From contig JAOVFP010000001.1 of assembly GCA_025738555.1 (NCBI GenBank), positions 4,836,001 to 4,900,000 of the forward strand: a DNA stretch of 64,000 nucleotides, in the 5' to 3' direction. The position numbers and the translations under genes are program-made. The notes under the pieces are model-generated. The model had not been told where the DNA came from. It saw only the letters and a list, made by a program, of their open reading frames with translations, and made no database searches. Below are positions 32,701 through 44,546 of the stretch, in pieces (the stretch's first letter is position 1; each line of letters begins with the position of its first letter). The DNA is from Cyathus striatus. Its lineage: Eukaryota; Basidiomycota; Agaricomycetes; Agaricales; Nidulariaceae.

Positions 32701-33213
32701 CGGAGATGGGACATTTGACACATGACTTGATAAGGTAAGAGGAATTATAGTTATATCTTTGTAAACACTATGTGGATGAGGGATTATTTTGATGTAAATT
32801 TCTGGAAGCTCTGGCCCATAGACTTTGTTCATCAATCCAGTGGTAAAGCCTAAAAATATTTAAATAGAAAAATCTAAATTAATAGAAATTTGATATTCAC
32901 TTTCCGAACTGACTTGCTCTTCATAAATCTGTGTCTCTGAAAGACCAGACATAATAACATCAGTGCTGTGGTTTTGACTAGTAAAGGTTAAAACTTGGGA
33001 AGATGTCTGATCAAGCTTTTTCTCCACCAACTGCACCTCTTGTTGTCTTCAATTCACTTTCACTGATTGCCAGAGTATCTTACAGGCTTCTTGATGTTTG
33101 TGAAATCCCCATCTATCATGATGAGCTTTGCAGTATCGGCAATAGGTAAGTAAATCAAGTCCATCTTGATAGTTAGTTTTTCTCTGTGACTTTGCCTTTG
33201 CTGTTCGTACCAT
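29726..33213 (-). pseudogene. Plavaka-family transposase, decayed copy
   Basis: DNA transposase of the Plavaka family, a group of cut-and-paste elements common in Agaricomycetes. Starts at ATG 33213 with MVRTAKAKSQRK, then a C2HC-like finger YCRYCKAHHDRWGFHKHQEA. Downstream exons hold WAPFRTREDFEYTE, FYYRDPWEYVLSLI, YPMILHAAWLPRKIRNASGN, then the diagnostic VVRIVYPGILIASQDGEEAS and CACRAATAHYPCPKCLV, SRFPYWKDLKHIDAVSTISF and FPKQHYVSHIISEI. The ORF ends LHVNNLA at 29726. Several introns of 50-60 bp are present. At least two in-frame TGA codons (33049-33051 and 30706-30708) lie where Arg is expected, so this copy is probably inactive. Terminal inverted repeats were not located. Confidence 0.82.
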
Positions 33214-33552
33214 GTCAGAGATTGAATGGGGTGAAGTTGGAATTCCAGTTCACATCACTGCATCAATTGTATTAGGTGTGTATGCAGATGAGATGACTCA
33301 GATTCTCAGATTCTCAGATCTAACTTAGATGGCTTCAACCTCATGCATTGATCCTGTCAAGATGTCAAGTTCCACTTGATGACATAATGATATTAATAGT
33401 GATGCAAATGTATACCAGTGCCTCAGTGCCTCTGGATCTATTTACCTGAATCATGTATATGCAATCACACAGTGATATGAAACGAAAAGATTTAAAGGTA
33501 ATCTAACTGTGAAATCATGTTAAGTCTCTATTTGTACCATCATTACTTCCAA
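33214..33552. other. Gap between Plavaka and the next ORF
   Basis: AT-rich, with a short direct repeat (CAGATTCTCAGATTCTCAGAT near 33299). No gene. May hold the 5' end of the Plavaka element. Confidence 0.35.
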
Positions 33553-35002
33553 ATGGCATCTCAGCCACCTCTTGCACATCATGATAGCCTCTCTCCAGAA
33601 TGTGATATCACATTAACTGTGACAACTAGCCCAAGAAAACTTGTTGAGGTGAGCATATACAAACATATTACTTTGCATGCTGATGATGATGTGATTATGT
33701 TAAAACAGGTGGCTCGTCGCTTTGAGCTGGAAAGGAATTTAGCTAAAGAGGAGATCTGGTCTCTTCAATGAAAGCTCGCGGATGCTGTAGATCATGATGA
33801 AGATAGTGATAGTGATGTTCCAGTTTTTTCTGCTCATCCTGCACATCCTGCTCAAAAGCGAAGCCACATGGTGTCCCATTACAATGAAGAGCCTGAGATA
33901 AAGTCTCAGATTGTTGATGCAGGTCGAAAATTTGTCATCCTCTTTGGACTTTGGCTTCGACTTGGAGCAGAATCGTTTAAGATTGTATATGATTCAGGTG
34001 CAAAAGATGCTGAGTGATTCGAAAATTCTGACAATAAGGTTCAAGGACAGATTCAGGAAATTCGGGAGGTTCTGGGACTGGCGCTAGCAAGTAATATGTC
34101 CTCAGAAAATCACATGTGGATTTCAAGTTTTGTAAGTTGAACAGTCTGCTATATGCATATCACATTATCTCATGTTTCATACCCTCTCAAACACCTATCA
34201 GTTTATAAAGGGTATGAAGTCACAATGCTCAAATACATCCAGTCGTCTTCACCAACAGTGTGCTGCTCTCTTTGATATAGAGTCAGAATCTGATTTGTTC
34301 GACATTGATGTCAGAAAGGAGAAATTTTGAGAGCATATTGGATGGGTGGATAATGGCCATGGGCATGGATCGTACTCCAGTGTGGACGTAGAAATCCTTC
34401 ACAAAAACTATAAGGGCTCATTTGATTACAGCACTATATTCTGAAATCCTATTCTGATGTGGGTAAGTTGGTTCATTTTTTATAGTGCTAACCAACTCAA
34501 CTGACTGCTGAATTTTGAGGTATTTGTCGCAATTATCTATGGGCCAACAACCACAAAGGAGATGAAGAATAAAATCACCACAGCTAGAAAAAATGATACT
34601 ATGGCTTGGAAGCATGGTATCCGGCACACTACACCTGGAGCTATTGCTAGTGCTGCAGTGTTGGTATGTAAAATTTCTTGCTTTGATATGTCTTCATGTC
34701 CTTACATGATTTAACAGGCTCATTGGACACTTTCCACTGATGATTGTCTTCAAAGCAGGGGTGCATTCATAGGCATTAACTATGCAAAAGACTTTGATAA
34801 GTACTTGGAAATTCTGATGAAAGGGCTTTGCTTGAGAAAAAAGGGCATTCTTGATATTTTTGCTGAGTGGGACCATGTTATTTTTCCGAATTCTGATTCA
34901 AGCCTGGCTAGTGAACATCATGATACAAGTGGTGGCTTGAAAAAGGCTTTGGAGATGCTTGAAGCTGATGAAGCAGCGGTTGATGAATCTGAAGCAGAAT
35001 AG
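33553..35002 (+). pseudogene. Decayed TE-type ORF of unknown function
   Basis: Frame from ATG 33553 (MASQPPLAHHDSLSPECD) runs to TAG 35002 with at least two introns (after about 34134 and around 34458-34518). Blocks: RFELERNLAKEEIWSLQ, GRKFVILFGLWLRLGAE, GMKSQCSNTSSRLHQQC, EHIGWVDNGHGHGSYSSVDV, EILHKNYKGSFDYSTIF, AWKHGIRHTTPGAIASAAVL, FIGINYAKDFDKYLEILMKG and VIFPNSDSSLASEH. In-frame stops at about 33769, 34015, 34328 and 34440 are all TGA. This ORF type recurs near transposons in Agaricomycete genomes, to my knowledge without a defined role. It might be a partner ORF of a transposon. Confidence 0.55.
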
Positions 35003-36026
35003 CTGAAGGAAATAGCTTCGATGACATTACTAAATTTTACTGCTTTGTAATTGTAACATGTACTGAGAAATAATTGTACGTATGTCACCAGTACTTGACC
35101 AATACTATGAAAAGACATATCGACTAACCTCAATAGACTAACCAAAATAATGAATGTGTATAAAATGTGTAAGCTCCGACATGTCAAACTAAAGCCTAAT
35201 CCTTCAGACATCCACTATGAGATACAGTTGTATTCCAAAGACATGTGGCTGCTCATCTTAGAACAGGTCTTGAGGTTGGTTGCCACAAGTGGCCAAGCCT
35301 GCAATGTTGATATGAGGAATGCATTAGCAATTCCACATGCAACTTCTATGTAATGACAGTTTAGAATTTTTATGACTCATGACAAGTGAAACGAGCTGGA
35401 ATGTTGCACATTAGAATGTTATGTCAGTTCAAAGTTGTCAATTGTTCCAACAAGCTGGTCTAGGTCTACCACTGTCTAACCTGTTACCACCCAATAAATA
35501 TCAGTTCTAATTGTAACCAAACTATAACTCTACTATAATACAACTGAGCTCGCTTGCACCTTACTGAAGTGATCAACAAGTCACCATGTTTTCCGGCAAC
35601 ATTTGGAATTGCTATGTGGAGGTGAAGTGTGCGGCCTCAATCCTTATGCATATGACATGTAACACGGACTCTGAGTGGCTGTACATATTATGTTGCATAA
35701 GTACTACTACCTTAAAGTTACTAGCTCTTTATCACCTATTTCAGTAAGTACTCAACATTCAACTTCTATTAGATCCTTCCACAATTCTCAAGCACTGAAA
35801 TTTAAATAACAAGATATGACTACCAGGGATGCCAGAATTGTTCAGTAAGTCACATACAGCCTTGGCCGGAACCCTGTAATTATTCAGCTCGCCTCCACTC
35901 AAAATATACCCCCCTTGGAATGGATACAATCTGGACCCTAATGTACAGCATATTCATAGATATATAATCCAGTTCAGATTGACATAGTCTGAACTAGCAA
36001 CAGTTATACATCTTTTCACCTTTCAA
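35003..36026. other. TE-island spacer, no gene seen
   Basis: About 1 kb of AT-rich, CpG-poor sequence with only short frames. Confidence 0.35.
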
Positions 36027-36631
36027 TGTCCCAGCCTCGTTCCAAGTGCTCCAAGCGCAAATCGTCACCAGATATGGTGAAGCTCAATAAATTCCCCGCA
36101 TGTCGAATTGGCAACCTTCCCCCACTGATTGGTATGGTTCTATATTTCCATAAAATAATGCTACAATAATAGCTAACAGAGTGAGGAATTAGGAAAGGGC
36201 AAACTGACCCGCAAAACTCCACCTCCTTCTCAGCCTCAGAAGGCTACTACCAGTGGCCTTGGGAAGATGAACCTTGTTAACATGACTGGCAATATGGGAT
36301 ATGGCAAGAGTGAAACTACATTCGACAGTGAGAAAGTTGATTTTAGGTTTTTGCATAGTGAACAGTCTTCTAATCAATGTAATATCCAGATTTCATTAAA
36401 ATGAAAATTGGATGACAACATCATCGACCTCATGGACGAAGAACACCCTATGAAATTTACTCCTCCTGCTGCACTAAATGAGGACAATATAGGATGGTTG
36501 AAGGTGGAGGTCAATGAGATCAAGACCATGATTGGGAGTATCATGGCATGAGCTGATGAAGATAGACGTGAAATTGACATGAAGCTGCAGGAGCTACTTC
36601 TTGAGGTAAAAAGTTTGGATAGTTTGACTTG
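36027..36631 (+). pseudogene. Small decayed ORF with basic N-terminus and helical C-terminus
   Basis: From ATG 36027: MSQPRSKCSKRKSSPDMVKL, then FPACRIGNLPPLIG. After a probable intron of about 50 bp the frame continues EELGKGKLTRKTPPPSQPQK, later KLDDNIIDLMDEEHPMKFTP, GWLKVEVNEIKTMIGSIMA, a TGA at about 36550, then ADEDRREIDMKLQELLLEV. The last part could form a coiled coil. Family not recognised; it may belong with the ORF at 33553-35002. Confidence 0.4.
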
Positions 36632-37465
36632 ATTGCTCCAGTGGCCTGTGATAGTTATCAAGTTGTAAATTGTAAATTGTACAAATAATGAATGTATATG
36701 TTTTATGACAGTTAGAGGCTGCAACAAATTTGTTACTATATTGTGTATACTCTGCATCCTGTATTGTATATGTGTCTATAAAGGAGATAAGCAATAAGCA
36801 GTTGATATTGTGCTTATCTGAAAGATATGATGTTACAAGATATCATCACATTGATATCTTCCATATATGCTTACATCAGAATTACAACGATTATCAATGA
36901 TGTATAGACTTACTGCATGTGTCAGTTCTGACTATTAAGATCATTTGTATTATAGGTGATCGGTATAGATTGATTCTATAGCTACAATATGGTGGTTACT
37001 GTGCTTACCATGCTGAGCAGCTCCTGATCATGCTGATGATCCACTATTGGTTGATTCTTGAGCAATGTAGGCACCTGAAAGGCTGATCAAAGGCTTATTA
37101 TGTTATAACACCTGATATTCACATGTCTGAATAATAATACTTATGATTAACATCTACAGCTATCTGGAGACGTCCAGACTCATAATGATGACTACTATTA
37201 TGTGTAGTGATTGGCACCATAATAACTAGTTTCTAATATATATAGTCACCATTTCCATCATGCTGATTTTTACCTGATCATACTTATAATCTACTATTAG
37301 TTGATTCTTGAGCCATGTAACCCCCCTGAATAGCTGATGACCTTATATGGCCCGATATGGCCATATCAGAACAAATATGCTAATCTCAATTTTTCCAACA
37401 GAACAGTGTGGGACTCTAGGAGCAGGGAACAGCTGGTGTGATAGGGGTGCATCAGGCACCTAATG
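36632..37465. other. TE-island spacer with a diverged duplication
   Basis: Two related stretches, about 37010-37095 and 37250-37345, share CATGCTGAT, CTACTATTAGTTGATTCTTG-like and AGCTGAT motifs. The right end should include the 3' end of the LINE. No gene seen. Confidence 0.4.
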
Positions 37466-38188
37466 TTAACTGGGTTGTTCCCTGTGGTAATGTGTGAGCT
37501 CCTTAATACCCACTAAAACCCCTGCTTTGGATAGCCATTTGTCTGGGAGGGTGTCAATGAGAAGGTTTATATTGAGAATCTGTTGCCAGGTGTTTTGGAC
37601 AATATTGTGCTTGAGGGCTCGTGTCCCATAGGCATGGCTATCTGTAAGTATTTTGTCATGGTTTATTCTAGTGTTGATCGTTTTGATCCACCTGGATTCT
37701 ATTTCTGTGGGTGTGTGTATTTTTAAAGGGTTAGCTTCATCCCCTATGCACCATTCACATCAGAGTTTCCAAATGAGGTAGACTGCTTCAGAGACTATGA
37801 TGTGGAAGAGGCAGGTGGGTGCTTTTAGAAGTTCATTTTCACCTGATTTAATTTCAGCAAGTGATATGCCCATGACTAGGCCTATTGATATGGAGGGCCA
37901 TGGTATGTTTGTGGATTGCCATGTTGCTTGTGCAAGTTTCCAGACAGTATCTTGGCCAGAGACTTGACAGTCAAAGAGGATATGTGTAATGTTCTCCACC
38001 TCTACATTACATTGGGTACAGGGCATGTATTGGTCTTTTAATGGGGTGTGTTCCCAGAATGAGCCTATCTTGTGGGAGTCATGGAGTGTTTTCCACAGGA
38101 ATGTTTTAACTTTTTTGGTTAGTGTGGTTCCATGTAGTATGGATTTCCAGATAGTTTCTGGTGTGGGGCATGAGCCTGTGTTCACTTC

Positions 38189-40151
38189 CATCAGCAAATA
38201 CCCACATCACAAATTTAGGCAATTAAGGTGGAAAAAAGCTTGCTTTAAGATAAATTTAGTTGAAAATAGTACCATAAGACGTCTTAGGCAAATAAGGAGA
38301 GGTCCCATACTTATTTCAACTAATAATATTGGCATAAGAAGCCATTAGCTTGAACTAAGGTCATTTAAGCTGTAAATTAATATAATTTAATTACATTGTC
38401 CTTCTTTATGTCATCACATTAGGAATATATTAGTTAGGTTTGAGCTCAAACTTAGTTGATTTAAGCTATGAATTAATCTAATTTAAATAGATATTGTTCC
38501 ACTTTAATCATACATTTAGGCAGAAATTAGGTAGGCTCTTGCAATTTAAATTGCATATAAGGAGGGAATAGGTTTATTTCACAACAGATACTACCAATGG
38601 ATATGCATGACTCAATATTTGCTATTAATCTACATACAATGAATGACTGATAAATGCAGCAACAATCTATGTATGGAATAACGAGGTGTCTATGTATCAC
38701 TAAGAGCAATCATGAGCAAGTAAAGGAACTAGTTGAGCATTTGCTGAGGTCCATTATATTAAAATAGTGACAGGTTGTGGGAGCAGCAGAGGCGAACAGC
38801 AGTGGAGAGAGTTCAGACAACAGCAAGAATGTGAGAGAGAGATAGAGTGTGCGAGAGAAACAGAGCATGCGAGAGTTTGAGTGAAGAGCATGAGTGTGAG
38901 AGTGTGAGTGAAAGAGAAAGCACAAGAGGGGGCACAAGAGAGTGAGAGAACGAGAGAGAGGCACGCAAGTGAGGGTGCAAGAGGGACTGAGGGAGAGAAT
39001 GAGTGAGAGGCACGCAAGAGAGGGCACAAGAGGGAGAGAATGAGAGAGGGCACATAAGAGAGGGTGCACAAGAGAGGGTGCGAGAAGGAGGGAACAAGAG
39101 AGGGTGCGCAAGAGAGGGCGCAAGGAGGGAACAAGAGAGAGGGTGCATGAGCAAGGGCGCGAGAAGGAGAGAAGGAGAGGGTGCACGAGTGAGAGCACGA
39201 GAAGGAGAGGAGAGAGGGCACAAGAGCGAGAGGGCACAGGAGGGAGAGCACAAGAGTGGATAGTCCCTGTAGCCAAACTTCAAGCTTCAAGCTTCAATAG
39301 ATGGATATAAGTAAAGGGGATGGAAGTACTTACTGGCACGGACACCCAGCTTGACAAAACATGAATCAAGTACACCCAGACAAGTTCTTGAAGGCTCAGA
39401 TTGCTGAGTTCTGACTCCTACCACCCAGGACAGAAGATAAATGAAAGGTTGGAAGGGGTCTTGAGGGAGAGGGGAGAGCAATATGTGTACGCATGGCTTG
39501 CAGAGGTGGGTGGACCATGGAAGACAAGAGGGAGAAAGTAAGGGGAAGGTTTGGGGAAAGTTGAACGTGCTCAGAGTTCAAAGAGTTGAACGACAACGTG
39601 TCTGTGACGTGGAAAAGTCACGTGATAATCATGTCAGCTTTCCAATGATTTGATTGGCTTAGGAGCTCTTTGGCTGAATATTTTGGCTTAACCTTAATGG
39701 CAGCTGTCGGACTTGCATTTAGCTACATAAAGACTTTGGAATTTTGTTGTGCATTACAGGTAGATGTATTGATAACACGTTGAATATTATAACTTTGTAA
39801 ATGCATTTTGTTTTTTGAATCATTAGGATTATGTGTAAGGCCAAAGGCAGTACAGGTATTTATAAGACTCGTTACTCAAGGGACATACTTCAGTACTCTA
39901 CCAAAACTCTACTATAATATAGTTAATAAAAGGTCAAATTAATAAGTATTAGTAGTTATATAGACCTACTATTGACCTAAATGCGTGTGAAGTAGTGCAT
40001 TTAAGCCAAGATTAGTAGGCTGTACATGTGCACATTAGTACACTTAAGCCGAAATATATTACATTTAAGGATATGTATAGAAATATAAGGCAAGGGGTAC
40101 ACCTTAATTTAACTAACTTAACTAATTTAGTCAACGGGGAATTTGCTGATG
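38189..40151. mobile_element. 1963-bp terminal-inverted-repeat element inserted in the LINE
   Basis: Left end CATCAGCAAATACCC (38189), right end the inverted copy GGGAATTTGCTGATG (to 40151); 11 bp match perfectly. The two bases TC flank both sides. Removing the element and one TC joins the LINE frame as ...QAI-EVNT..., exactly in phase, proving the boundaries. No transposase inside, so it is non-autonomous. It contains a strongly purine-asymmetric block and AT-rich ends. Confidence 0.82.
38818..39255 (+). repeat. Purine-rich GAGA/GGCACAAGAGAG low-complexity block
   Basis: About 430 bp almost without pyrimidines, built of irregular units such as GAGAGGGTGCACAAGAGAGG. It produces three overlapping long minus-strand open frames made of Leu, Ser, Pro and Cys; these are compositional and not genes. 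Confidence 0.85.
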
Positions 40152-43100
40152 TCAATTGCCTGGGCAGTGGTGTCAATGTTAAGTTGTGATGCAGTTCATT
40201 TCTTAGTGGTTTTACAATTTTTGATTGCTTTGTAGAGTTTTGATTGTGTCATGCATGACAATTTAGCACCAAGGGATTCAGCCCATTCACCTTTCGAGAG
40301 GTCTATTTGGTCTGGTTGTGGTTTTTGTGCTCCTTCAGCTGCTAGTTGGTCTGCTCCTTCATTCCCAATATTTCCACTGTGTCCTTTGACTTTTTTTAGG
40401 AGTATAATATTTGGTGTAGTGATAAGTGTGACATAGAGTGTGCAGAGGATGGCAGCATTTTTCATTTCAATGAAGCCCTGGTCAGCCCATTTCTGAAGGT
40501 GGGTAGCAAGGCCATTGATGCAGTATTGGGAGTCACTGATAATCTTTATAATTTTTGTGTTTAGGTTTTGTTGGATGCTGAGAAGAATTGCAACTAGTTC
40601 AGCTGCATTGTTGGTGGCTAGGGCATGGGGAAGACATATTGCTGTATTGTTAGGGTGTGCTTCTGCATACCAGAGGCCACCACCTGCAGATGTGCTTGCA
40701 GTCCCATTTGCTTCACAGGATCCATCAGTATGTATAGTAACTGTGTCAGCAGTCCAGGGTGTCCGGGGTGTGATGGTGTGCTGGTGAGGTGGAGTGATGT
40801 TGTCAATGGAGGAGAATACATGGATGTGGTGTAGGGGGTTGTCTGGGTGTGAGATGGGGAAGGTATGTAGGAAGTCAGTAGGTGGCTCATAGCCAGGAGG
40901 CATGGTTAATTTTGGGGGGTGGAATCTTATTTTGTATAGTGGGTTCCATTCAGGGCATAGGGATTGTAGTTTTGTGTAGGCATTAGCTCAGCATTGAATA
41001 GGGTTGGTACATCCTATATGCCGGTCTTCCACACAGTGGTTACAAATACAGTTGTGTTCATTGATATGTCCTGTGGCCCAGTTTTTTCTTGCATGGGTAG
41101 CCAGGTCTCCTGTAGACCAGAATTCATGGTTTTCAAGTTGGCATGTGCCATATTTGTCATTGTACACTCTGTTTTTTCCTTCAATTTTGGCTAGGTGGAA
41201 CCAGAAAGGCATTGCAAGTTTCATGCAAGGGGAGATTTCTGTAGGTGCAAATTTTGCATCATGGTTTAATGCTGCTCTTAGCATACATTGGAGGGATTTT
41301 GGAATAGCTTTAGATTGGTCATATATTTTCCAGTTCTGCAATAGGAAGTTGTGGCATTGTTTGTGGCCAATGTGCTTTTGCACTTCTGCTTTTGCTGCTA
41401 GAGCCAGGGCATGGTCAGCTAGTTTGGCCCAGGGAGGGCAGCTTATTGGGTCAGGATCAGTATATGTCTTGAGTTTCATGAGTTCAATTGCATCATTATG
41501 GGCTTTTAGGTCTAGTAGGTTGTGTCCTCCCTTCTCTATGGGGAGCTGTAGAATTGCAATGCTTATTGCATTGTATTTTTTTTCACCTTTTTTGTTGTAG
41601 ACAAAGTTATCAATGAGTTTAACAAGGTTGTTTTGGATGACTGAAGGCATTCCTTGAACTCTGGTTAGATATTGTGTGTAGCTTCCCACAATTGCAGAGG
41701 CTGCTTTGCATCTCCCTATCAGAGTAGGGTTGAATCACTCCCAGTGTAGGAGTGTGTGGCAGACTTTTTCCACAGTTGGTTGCCAGACATCATCTTGGGA
41801 GATATTGTAGCCATAGAATGCTCCAAGTATGCAGATGGGTTCACGATCATTGATGATATGGATGTTGGTTGGTATGGGTGTATGGGTGGCATTCATGCAT
41901 CAATTTTGTCACATTAGGTCACGTGTTTGTTTGTTGCCCAGTGGGATAATGGCTGTTTTTGCAATATTGAATTTGGCCCCTGAGGCTTTACACCATTGGG
42001 TAAGTTCAGAGAAGAGTGTGCATGTATCATCTTCATTGCCAAGAAATATTGTGGTGTCATCTGCAAAGAGGTTAATTTGCAGAGGGTTGGAGAGTCCTGG
42101 GAGGTTAAGACCTATTATGGTAGATGCATGGATATGACTTGCTAGTGATTCAATTGCAATGTTAAATAGGAGGCATGAGAGGGGGTCTCCTTGTTGTACT
42201 CCCCGGATGATGAGATATCCTAGGCCAATGATTCCATTGAGAATAATTTTTGTATGTGCTCCAGTGTATAAGGCTTTCACTGAGTTTATGTATTCATCTG
42301 GGAATCCCAGTTTTTTTAGTGATTTCCAGAGGAAGTCATAACGGATACAATCATAGGCTTTCTCTTGGTCAAGACGGACAATGGATCCAGGAGTGTTAGT
42401 GGAGTCACAGTGGTGCAGTACAAGTGTAATGAGCTCAGTTTGGTCTGTGATGGATCTATTCTTCATGAATCCAGCTTGGTCAAGTTGTATAAGGTCAGGG
42501 GCAACAGTAGATAAGCAGTTGGTGAGGGAGCATGTCATTATTTTATAGTTTGTGTTTAGAATAGTGATGGGGCAGTAGTTTTCAATGAGTGCCCTGTCAT
42601 TTTTCTTATGAATTGGGCACATCCAACCTTCATGGAATCCAGTGCTTGGTGTGACACTGAACATGCTGATGTCAGCATACAGTTGTTGTAGAATATTAAT
42701 TATGTCTGGGGAGGGTTCTTCTGTTAGGCAAGAGGCAATGTGAGCAGCATCGAGCCATTTCCATATTTCAACTAGAATTCCATCAAGGCCTGATGCTTTG
42801 TTGGTTGGGACTTGTTTGAGAGCCACCCTGATTTCTCCAGGAGAGAGGCCAGCAGCTAATTTAGTTTTTTTATCTGGTGAGATCTTATGTTTGAGATGTG
42901 ATAGGACTTCTTCTGTTGTGTCATATTGCTCAAGGTCATCAAGCCTATACTCTAAAGAGGATTGGAGGGCATCATGGTAGTCTGTGGAAATTTTTACCAT
43001 TACATTAGAGTCCATTGTGTATTCAGGAAGGAGGCCTTGGGGATTTGATCAGAGTGAGTGGATAGTTTCTCTGGGTTTGTGTTCTTGGTTAATCATAGTC

Positions 43101-44546
43101 AAACTTGCTATTTGTTTTTCCCTCAAGGTGAAAGTGGGCTGCAATTTTGTCATGTTCCCATTTTGTTTGGGTGGCTTGGAGTTTTTTGATATTGACTTCA
43201 ATAGTGGTTAGTCGGTGGGAGAGGTCATCTGGGCTGAGAGATTCTGCAATGGCTAGTGTATCCTTGCGGCAGGTGATCCATTGTGAGATTTGGATATTGT
43301 GATGTAGTCCTTGGTGTTTTACTATATCACTTACCTGTGTGAGGACACAGTTTTTGTATGAGGCCCATAGTGTCTGGATATTTAGGTCAGGTAACTGTGG
43401 TTAATCCTGTATATTTTTTAGGGCAGTGCATAGTTCTTGGGTTAATTTTTGTATGCACTTCTGGGCTCCTTTGTTCTTGGCTACATATGCTGGGAGTGCT
43501 CTTCAGCCTTTTCCAATGAAAGGTTCTGTAGGTGGAGCCAGTTGCATTGAGACCAGAGAGTGGTCTGTGAACACACCTGAGGAGGAGATAGTCCATTCAT
43601 GAGAGAAGTCAATGAGTTTTTCATTAGTATATATGCGGTCTATGCGGGAGCAGGAGGTGAGCTGGTTGCTGAAGGTGTAGTCTAGTGAGGTGGGGTTCTC
43701 TAAGTGCCATCCATCAAATAGTTTGAAGTGGTCTTTAAGTGTGGTGAATGTGTGTGGTGCATTTACAGCCTCCCATGGTACTGGTATGCAGTCTATTGAG
43801 GATTCAGTCATGTTGAGATCTCCCAAGAGGATGTGCATTTTTCTGCATGGTCTGTGAATACGCCAGGCTTCTTGGAGGGTTGCCCAGAAGGCAGTGTTGG
43901 CTTGTTCATTGCCAGATGGAGCATAGACTGCTGCTATATGTGGCCAGTTGTCATTCCTGCAGTGGAGTGATATGGCTATTGCTTGCCCAGGGACAAGCTC
44001 AACAAATTCATGTGTTTCCCAGTTGACTAGGCCTTTGTGGAGTATGATGGCTACACCTCCTCATTCTGAGGGGTATTCTGGGTCTGGGAAGTTTATTATG
44101 AGGAGATGGGGATGGTCAGTTTGGATTTCATGGAGTACAGTCTCAGTGATGTGAGTTTCCTGCACAGTCATTATACCAATGCGAGAATCTCTCATCAAAG
44201 CATGTACATGATTCCATTTAAGACACATTGCTGGAGTACCTCCTCCTCAGATGTTTAGGGTAGCGATCCGCAATGCAGATCACGAGTTCTTGAGTTTGTA
44301 AGCATTGACATTTGTGGTATTAGTGGTGATGTCATTGAGATATTCCTCTTGAGGATTTGGAGTATCCAAATCCCCTTGCATTCTGGTGGTGTCTGTGACA
44401 CCTGATGCTGGGGGTGATTGTGAGCTTTGCTCCTGGTGGGGAGCAGGCTCATTGTGGTGCCATCCTACCCCCCCGGGGTCATCATTGGAAGTTAAATGGC
44501 ACCTAGATTTGCACTTCCTCTGCCCCCAGGGTTGTAAGTTGTCCAT

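Larger units (their letters stand above)
37466..44546 (-). pseudogene. LINE ORF2: endonuclease, reverse transcriptase, RNase H
   Basis: From 44546 (MDNLQPWGQRKCKSRCHL): APE endonuclease from about 44280 (TLNI, VQETHI, AVYAPSGNEQAN, LLGDLNM, SLDYTFSNQLTSCSRIDRIY, TDHSLVSMQL). RT about 43015-41000 (VPTNKASGLDGILVEIWKW, IVRLDQEKAYDCIRYDFLW, GVQQGDPLSCLLFNIA, LFADDTTIF, the FADD active site). RNase H 40903-40196 (HTDGSCEANG, NNAAELVA, SDSQYC, VKGHSGNIGNEGADQLA). After the insertion a zinc-ribbon-like part follows (TFLWKTLHDSHKIGSFWEH, CTQCNVEVENITHILFDC), ending HREQPS before TAA 37466-37468. Thirteen in-frame stops: eleven TGA (44280, 44247, 44061, 43503, 43049, 41909, 41900, 41735, 40988, 40196, 37760) and two TAA (43401, 43089). 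Otherwise the frame is nearly continuous. Confidence 0.85.

Noticed and set aside
33040..33066. Possible 27-bp intron removing the TGA in the Plavaka N-terminus
   Set aside because: Too short for a fungal spliceosomal intron; a CGA-to-TGA change is the simpler reading.
38710..39290. Three overlapping long minus-strand frames rich in Leu/Ser/Pro/Cys
   Set aside because: Pure by-product of the purine-rich low-complexity block; all three frames are open at once.
40251..42980. Several plus-strand frames of 60-200 codons over the LINE
   Set aside because: Antisense shadows of the RT and RNase H frames.
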